Shown one piece after another: positions 59,295 to 64,000 of a DNA stretch of 64,000 nt. This DNA comes from Crotalaria pallida (taxonomy: Eukaryota > Streptophyta > Magnoliopsida > Fabales > Fabaceae), in NCBI GenBank assembly GCA_037953625.1, contig CM075652.1:10622501-10686500 (forward strand), read 5' to 3'. The translations under genes were made by a program, and so were the position numbers. The notes beneath the pieces are model-generated. The model was given only the letters and a program-made list of their open reading frames with translations, was not told the origin of the DNA and searched no databases. Each line of letters opens with the position of its first letter. Position 1 is the stretch's first letter.

Positions 59295-59962
59295 GTTGTA
59301 TTTGATCATTTTTTTGTTAAAGTCAATCTCTTTGCCTATGCCTATTTCTATATGACTTGTTTTGAGTAGTTTTTGTGTTTAAAGCTAATCATGTTTTCTA
59401 ATGTCTTGGTTATATGTGTACTCTCATGTGATTTGCTTAATATGTGCTTAATTTGCAAATGTGCTGGTTTATATGTGTTTATGCGTTTTGGATAAGTTTT
59501 TAAATGAGTTTTGCACTAAAGTTTTGTTAAATTGCATTTTTTAATATTTTAATTGATTAAGTCATTGCATAATCGATTAAGAAAAATAGCTCTATCTGAT
59601 CTTAGTCGAGTATCTGCAATTTAATCGATTAAATGCTCAAAAATGAACAGGCCTTAATCGATTAAAGATCAGTTTATTCGATTAGTAATCGATTAAGCAA
59701 TTTTTTAATCGATTATGCTCTGTTTCTTCTAAAAAATAAAAACTCATCCTTTCACATTCAAGATTTTACTTTTTCAACTTCTGTGACGCGTTTTCTCACT
59801 GTTTCGCGCGATTTTCTTCTTCTCACACAACATTCACACAAATTTCTTCTTAAATTCACTTGGTTCTTTTCTCTTATCACTCTATTGCTCTTCTATTTCA
59901 CTTTTCTACACTAAAATCCGTAATTTTCACAAAACCCCCTTTTCTAAAACCCTAAGAGTATC
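59295..59962 (+). other. Sirevirus spacer between pol and third ORF
   Basis: About 670 bp, untranslated, with a cluster of TTAATCGATTAA words from 59568 to 59717. One hybrid-looking TTAGTCGAGTA (near 59604) resembles the ACTCGAGT word of the other elements. A C- and T-rich stretch precedes the next ATG. Confidence 0.7.
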
Positions 59963-61157
59963 ATGGCCTCCTCCTCTACTGGAAAGCGAAAGAAGCAACG
60001 GGTAAATCTTGATTTGGATTCGCACTACTAATCCAAAGACGTTCGGAAGGAAAGAGAGGTTGGTTTTGAAGCACGAGAGTTTGGGATTATACGTTTTCTC
60101 AACATGAAGTGGCTGCAAACTCAGAGGTTTGATTGTGTTTCTCTGTTTCAAGAGCAAGGGCTCACTAAATTTCTGAATTTTAGGTCCAATTATCACCCTA
60201 CGCTTGTTAGAAAATTTTATGCAAATTTTGAAGGTTACTAATGGTAAATACAAGACTGTGGTAAATGGCAAATTGATAGTGATTAAGCCCTCTGATTTGA
60301 ATCAACTCTTTGGATTGAGTACTACTGGAACTTATTTGAATGATCCTAATGATGATACTTTGGTTGATGTGGACCCCGCGAATGTGTTTAAACAAACTTT
60401 GAGGCCGGGTCACAATTGGTCTAAGGGTACTAAGGGTGTTGGTCTGATGAAAGTTGATTGTAGGTTACTGCTGTATGTGATTGCATATTGTTTGATGCCT
60501 AAGACAAATCAGAATTTTAGTCAAGCTAATTCGGATGAGATGAGGATCTTTTATGGTCTTAGGAATCATGTTCCAATCAACTGGTCAAGGGTCATTATTG
60601 ATAGGATGTTGTTAGCTGCTGCGTCTACTGGTTCTGCGACTCTACCTTATGCTATGATGGTTACAAAACTACTTGTGTTTTATGAGGTTCCTATTTCTGA
60701 GGATGAATTGGAAATTGAGGTGAATGATCAAAGTTGTATCACTGCTTCTGTTTTGCGATCTCAAGGTTTACAAGAATATCCAGAGGCAAATAATTGGATG
60801 TGGAAATCGGATGTGGCTAAGATTATGGCACAACAACAGGCTGAAGAGGATTTGGCAAGACATATGGCACAGATGGAACAAGAAGGTGGTGCTGGTCCTT
60901 CTGCTCCTCCTCCATCTGATGGTATAAATGTTGAGGATTTTATGACCTTTCCTGATGATGAACAAGAGCAACAACCTCCTCCGAGAGCTGATCCGGGTTT
61001 TGACTACCGTGCACTACATGACAGTTTGTCTGGTCAGATTGATGAGCGTTTTCGTGTGATGGAGACTAGGCAACAAGAGCTTCTTGAGCGCGGATTTGCT
61101 GACATGGCTCTTCGCTTACAGGCGATGGAGGATAGGTTCTATCTTTGGTGCTCTTAG
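59963..61157 (+). pseudogene. Env-position ORF (putative plant transposon protein), broken
   Basis: The ATG at 59963 starts MASSSSTGKRKKQR, a basic head. A TAA follows after about 23 codons (near 60029), the same frame continues to about 60240, and then a one-base shift moves to the frame 60204-61157, which is open for some 300 residues. This part has blocks such as LNQLFGLSTTG, LLYVIAYCLMP and NWSRVIIDRML, resembling a domain often annotated as plant transposon protein in this position of Sireviruses. The C-terminal part is Gln- and Pro-rich with a possible coiled coil near the end. I see no clear signal peptide or membrane anchor, so an envelope role is not supported by sequence. Confidence 0.6.
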
Positions 61158-61638
61158 GCGACTTTTTCCTCAGCCACCTCCTTGATTTCTGCTGGATTTC
61201 TTTTATGTTTTTAAGACTTATCTCTGGTTATTTCGTTGTTATGTTTCTGGTTTTATGGTTATGGTTTCGTGTTATCCGGTTTTCGACTTGTGTTTTTGAT
61301 CATGCTATTTCAGACTTATGATGTTTATTGTGATGTTTTGGCTATGTACTTTTGATGTATTAAGCACATTACTTATGCTTTAATGCTATATTATGTGTTG
61401 TTTATGTGCTTGTTTATCTTTAGCCATTATATATACTTTTTATAGTCTGGATTTTGGTCATTGGTCATTTGTTACTAATTCTCACTTTTGGCAAAGCGTT
61501 TATTGTTACATATTTTTTGATAAATGCCAAAAGGGGGAGAAAGGTTTGATTTGCTTTGTTTTGTAGGTTGAATTACTTCCTAAGTGTGCTAACATTTAGG
61601 GGGAGTATTTGTTAAATGGTGATGGTTTGTCATTCATC
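61158..61638 (+). other. Sirevirus 3' untranslated region with repeated purine tracts
   Basis: T-rich DNA. Polypurine-like motifs AAAAGGGGGAGAAAGG (61529) and TAGGGGGAG (61597) precede the main tract at 61639-61652. Multiple tracts of this type upstream of the 3' LTR are a known Sirevirus trait. Confidence 0.65.
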
Positions 61639-61652
61639 AAAAAGGGGGAGAT
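61639..61652 (+). other. Polypurine tract
   Basis: AAAAAGGGGGAGAT immediately before the 3' LTR start TGAAGGCTT; it primes plus-strand synthesis. Confidence 0.88.
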
Positions 61653-62996
61653 TGAAGGCTTGATGTGGTTCAATTGTGTTTTGATGAAGACAAAGTGTTT
61701 GGTCAACCTACAACAACAAGACTAGTTTATCTCTCATTCATATAATTGTATTTTAATGTATTATTCTTTTTATTATATGAGTGTGGGTGGTAGACTAGGA
61801 TAGATAATCTCAATTTGATTTATAAGAATTTAATATGTTTTGCAGTTGAGATTACCTTGATAGAGAATTTGGCTCAAAGATTTATTAAAATTAACAAGTG
61901 AAAATTGCAAAATAATAGAAAAGGATTTTTACAGTGTTTAATCGATTAAAACTCAGTTTAATCGATTAGTAATCGATTAACTGCTGTTGAAACTGATTAA
62001 ATAAAAGCTTTTCTAATGCATTTGGAAAAAGGTTACGAACCATAATTTTTCAAGAGCAATTTTTCACTATCTTTCAATCTTTCATGAGCTAATATTTCTT
62101 CACAAAATCATTCTCTATCAAATTCTTTTGGGATCTCAATTCTTCTACACATTTCATTCTTTTTGTGTCAATATTGAGATTCAAGTGCTTGTAATATTCT
62201 TAGTTGAATGTATTGGTAACAAAGAGGTTACTTTGAAGATTCAACAAACAAGTTTCAATTGAGGAAATTGAAAAGAGCAAGGTTGAGCAACATCTTGGGC
62301 GTTGAAGGTTTCAATGCTAAAAGCTAACGTGGATTGAAAGCGACTTTCAATCAAGGAATCAAGAAGAACGTGAACAAGAATTAAGAGATTGGGTAGACTC
62401 TCTACGATTTGGTACATCGTATGAGAAAAGGGTTAGGATTGTGTGTGTGAGGAATTCTAACTAATTGTATACTAATCTTCTTATTTCTTAGTGAAGCAAA
62501 TCTCCCAAATCAAAGAGGGAGGACTGGATGTAGCTCACGGTGGTTGTGAGTGAACCAGGATAAAATCTTTGCGTGTTCTTCTTACCTTTTGCTCTTTACG
62601 TTTCGCGATTAAATTCAATCTTGTGAGAGTAATTGATTTAGGATTAGATTGGGGAATTTAATTACGTATTCGTTATTTCTGTTTAATTGATTCGTAGTTA
62701 ATTGCCTTAGGTTTAATTCTTAATTTCTAGAGTTTCTTGCGATTCTTGAATTGCATTGAATTCTGATTTTCTGCAAATTAACAACGTTTAATCGATTAGT
62801 AATCGATTAAGTAAAAGTGTGCTATCTGACGTTAATCGATTAAATTGCAGCTTAATCGATTAAATCCTGTATTTTGGCTTAAAATTGAATCGTTTCTGAA
62901 CCAATTTTGATTACTTTTTAAATTTGGGTATCGACGCTTAACACTTCTATTCACCCCCTCTAAAAGGTTATTTTAGCTGCTTGTTGGTTTCCAACA
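61653..62996 (+). repeat. Sirevirus 3' LTR
   Basis: 1344 bp, partner of 52947-54306. It lacks one TTAATCGATTAA-containing step near 61980 and has one extra near 62790-62810 relative to the 5' LTR. Confidence 0.93.
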
Positions 62997-63152
62997 CTTT
63001 AAATTTCCTTTCCGATGCCAAAGGTCCTTGACTCCTTTATGGCACTCGAAGAATTCCTAATCCATCATTTTAAATCCTTTTTAGAATAATCCTTACTTCC
63101 AAATCTTATCATTATTCTAATTACTATTGGAATTAAAATTCGGAATGTTACA
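62997..63152 (-). repeat. Gypsy LTR, second family, right portion after insertion
   Basis: Resumes with the duplicated CTTTA and runs to AATTCGGAATGTTACA at 63152, matching in position the LTR end at 14442. Confidence 0.6.
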
Positions 63153-64000
63153 TTTTTCTTTAATAAATGTTATTTAAAAACAATTTCTTTAAGTATAAAA
63201 AGTAGGATGTTACAGCTTGCTCATCTCTCCCTTTCGTCTTCTTGATGTTGCTTCTCTCCCTTCGGTACAGGTGCTTTATTATTTGTTTTATTTGTTTTGT
63301 TTTTTAGTTTTTTTTATATATAGTAAAATAGTAAGAATAAAAATGTAGTCTTTTATCTCTCAATTATTGAGATTTTAATTATTAATTTTATGAATCGTTT
63401 TAATTGCTGAATAATAACTTTTTGCATCAAAGTACAGATTTGATATTTAAATTCTAATTTTATCCTTAAATCAATGTTTTTTGTATTTTAGGATATGTTA
63501 TGAATTTAATTATTAAATTTAAATTAAATAATTTGGGATCATAAATTTTAATAATTAAATCTCACCTTTTAAAAAAAAAGATTATTGAATATGTTTTGGC
63601 AAGCCGATTTTTCTCACCCATTCAGTGGAGGGATCTCTCGGACTTTCCTCTTTGTATTCAAAAACATATATATAATAAACAATTTTAGATATATGAGTTT
63701 TAAAAATAAACTCAACCAAAACCCCCTTTTTTTTGAAAGACAAATAAATTTTATTAGTTTATTATTAATTATGTGTGTTTTGGAGATCCACCTTTCCTTG
63801 GCTAAATGTTGGGGTCTTGTGCATATATCCTCTCCGCATAAAAATATTTTTTTTAAAATAAAAACATTAAAAATTAATTAAGAGCTACGTAGCCTTGATT
63901 CTTCATTTTATGAGGGTACGTAGGACCAGGGACAACCTTGTCAGACACTAAAATAAAAAACATTTAGTTTAGGCAAAGCATTTATTTAGGTCTTTTAAAA
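63153..64000. other. AT-rich flank, unassigned
   Basis: Includes another GGATGTTACA at 63205-63214 (perhaps a further LTR end) and a CT-rich stretch at 63215-63270 ending in GGTACAGGTGC, which could be a leader with an intron. The 98-codon open frame at 63585 looks like chance. No supported gene. Confidence 0.4.

Larger units (their letters stand above)
52947..62996 (+). mobile_element. Complete Sirevirus-type Ty1/copia element
   Basis: LTRs 52947-54306 (1360 bp) and 61653-62996 (1344 bp), TGAAGGCTT...TTTCCAACA, flanked by CTTTA on both sides (52942-52946 and 62997-63001). Primer site at 54309-54320 and polypurine tract at 61639-61652. Gag, pol and a further ORF between pol and the 3' LTR give the ~10-kb Sirevirus (SIRE/Maximus) layout. 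LTR similarity is high, so insertion is fairly recent, but coding lesions are present. Confidence 0.95.

Noticed and set aside
63585..63881. 98-codon frame near the right edge
   Set aside because: AT-rich, no domain and no splice or family support.

Overview
This window looks like plant nuclear DNA, most likely from a eudicot with a repeat-rich genome. It is packed with nested LTR retrotransposons (Ty3/gypsy and Ty1/copia Sirevirus types), Mutator-like elements (MULEs) with spliced genes, a SINE-like insert and AT-rich spacers. No ordinary single-copy host gene is intact. I cannot name the species. I saw no tRNA, rRNA, CRISPR or bacterial-type feature.

Layout. (1) Positions 1-53 and 12050-14743 are one old gypsy LTR plus a little internal sequence. 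It is split by a complete gypsy element at 54-12044, which has 4-kb LTRs, a 5-bp duplication (CAAAA), a minus-strand gag and almost no pol. (2) Positions 14744-49814 form a giant inverted repeat: two ~17.4-kb arms (14744-32165 and 32400-49814) around a ~234-bp spacer. Going inward, each arm holds a decayed Sirevirus-like copia element, a 1.3-kb LTR with its polypurine tract, a gypsy LTR fragment, an ammonium-transporter exon fragment fused to an unknown exon, a SINE-like insert with 16-bp target duplications, a ~0.75-kb non-autonomous MULE with a 9-bp duplication, and a large MULE. The large MULE carries two convergent spliced genes: a transposase fused to an OTU-type cysteine protease, and a plant mobile domain (PMD) protein. 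(3) Positions 49815-50860 are the rest of the right copia LTR. (4) Positions 50862-63152 are another gypsy LTR, split by a complete Sirevirus (52947-62996, duplication CTTTA) with gag, pol and a broken env-position ORF. (5) Positions 63153-64000 are AT-rich and unassigned.

History. Both arms share inactivating changes in the copia element and in the PMD gene, so the inverted duplication came after that decay. Each arm then gained its own lesions: nonsense codons in the left transposase gene, a frameshift in the right one, and different breaks in the two PMD copies. Neither MULE copy looks fully functional.

The most unusual theme is that unrelated elements here each carry clusters of their own short self-complementary word with a central CG: ACTCGAGT, TTAATCGATTAA, GTATCCGGATAC, CCGG hairpins, or CTCGCTG/CAGCGAG hairpins. 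At one homologous position in two related gypsy LTRs the word differs while the flank is conserved. Between the two LTRs of one Sirevirus, and between the two palindrome arms, the number of words differs.
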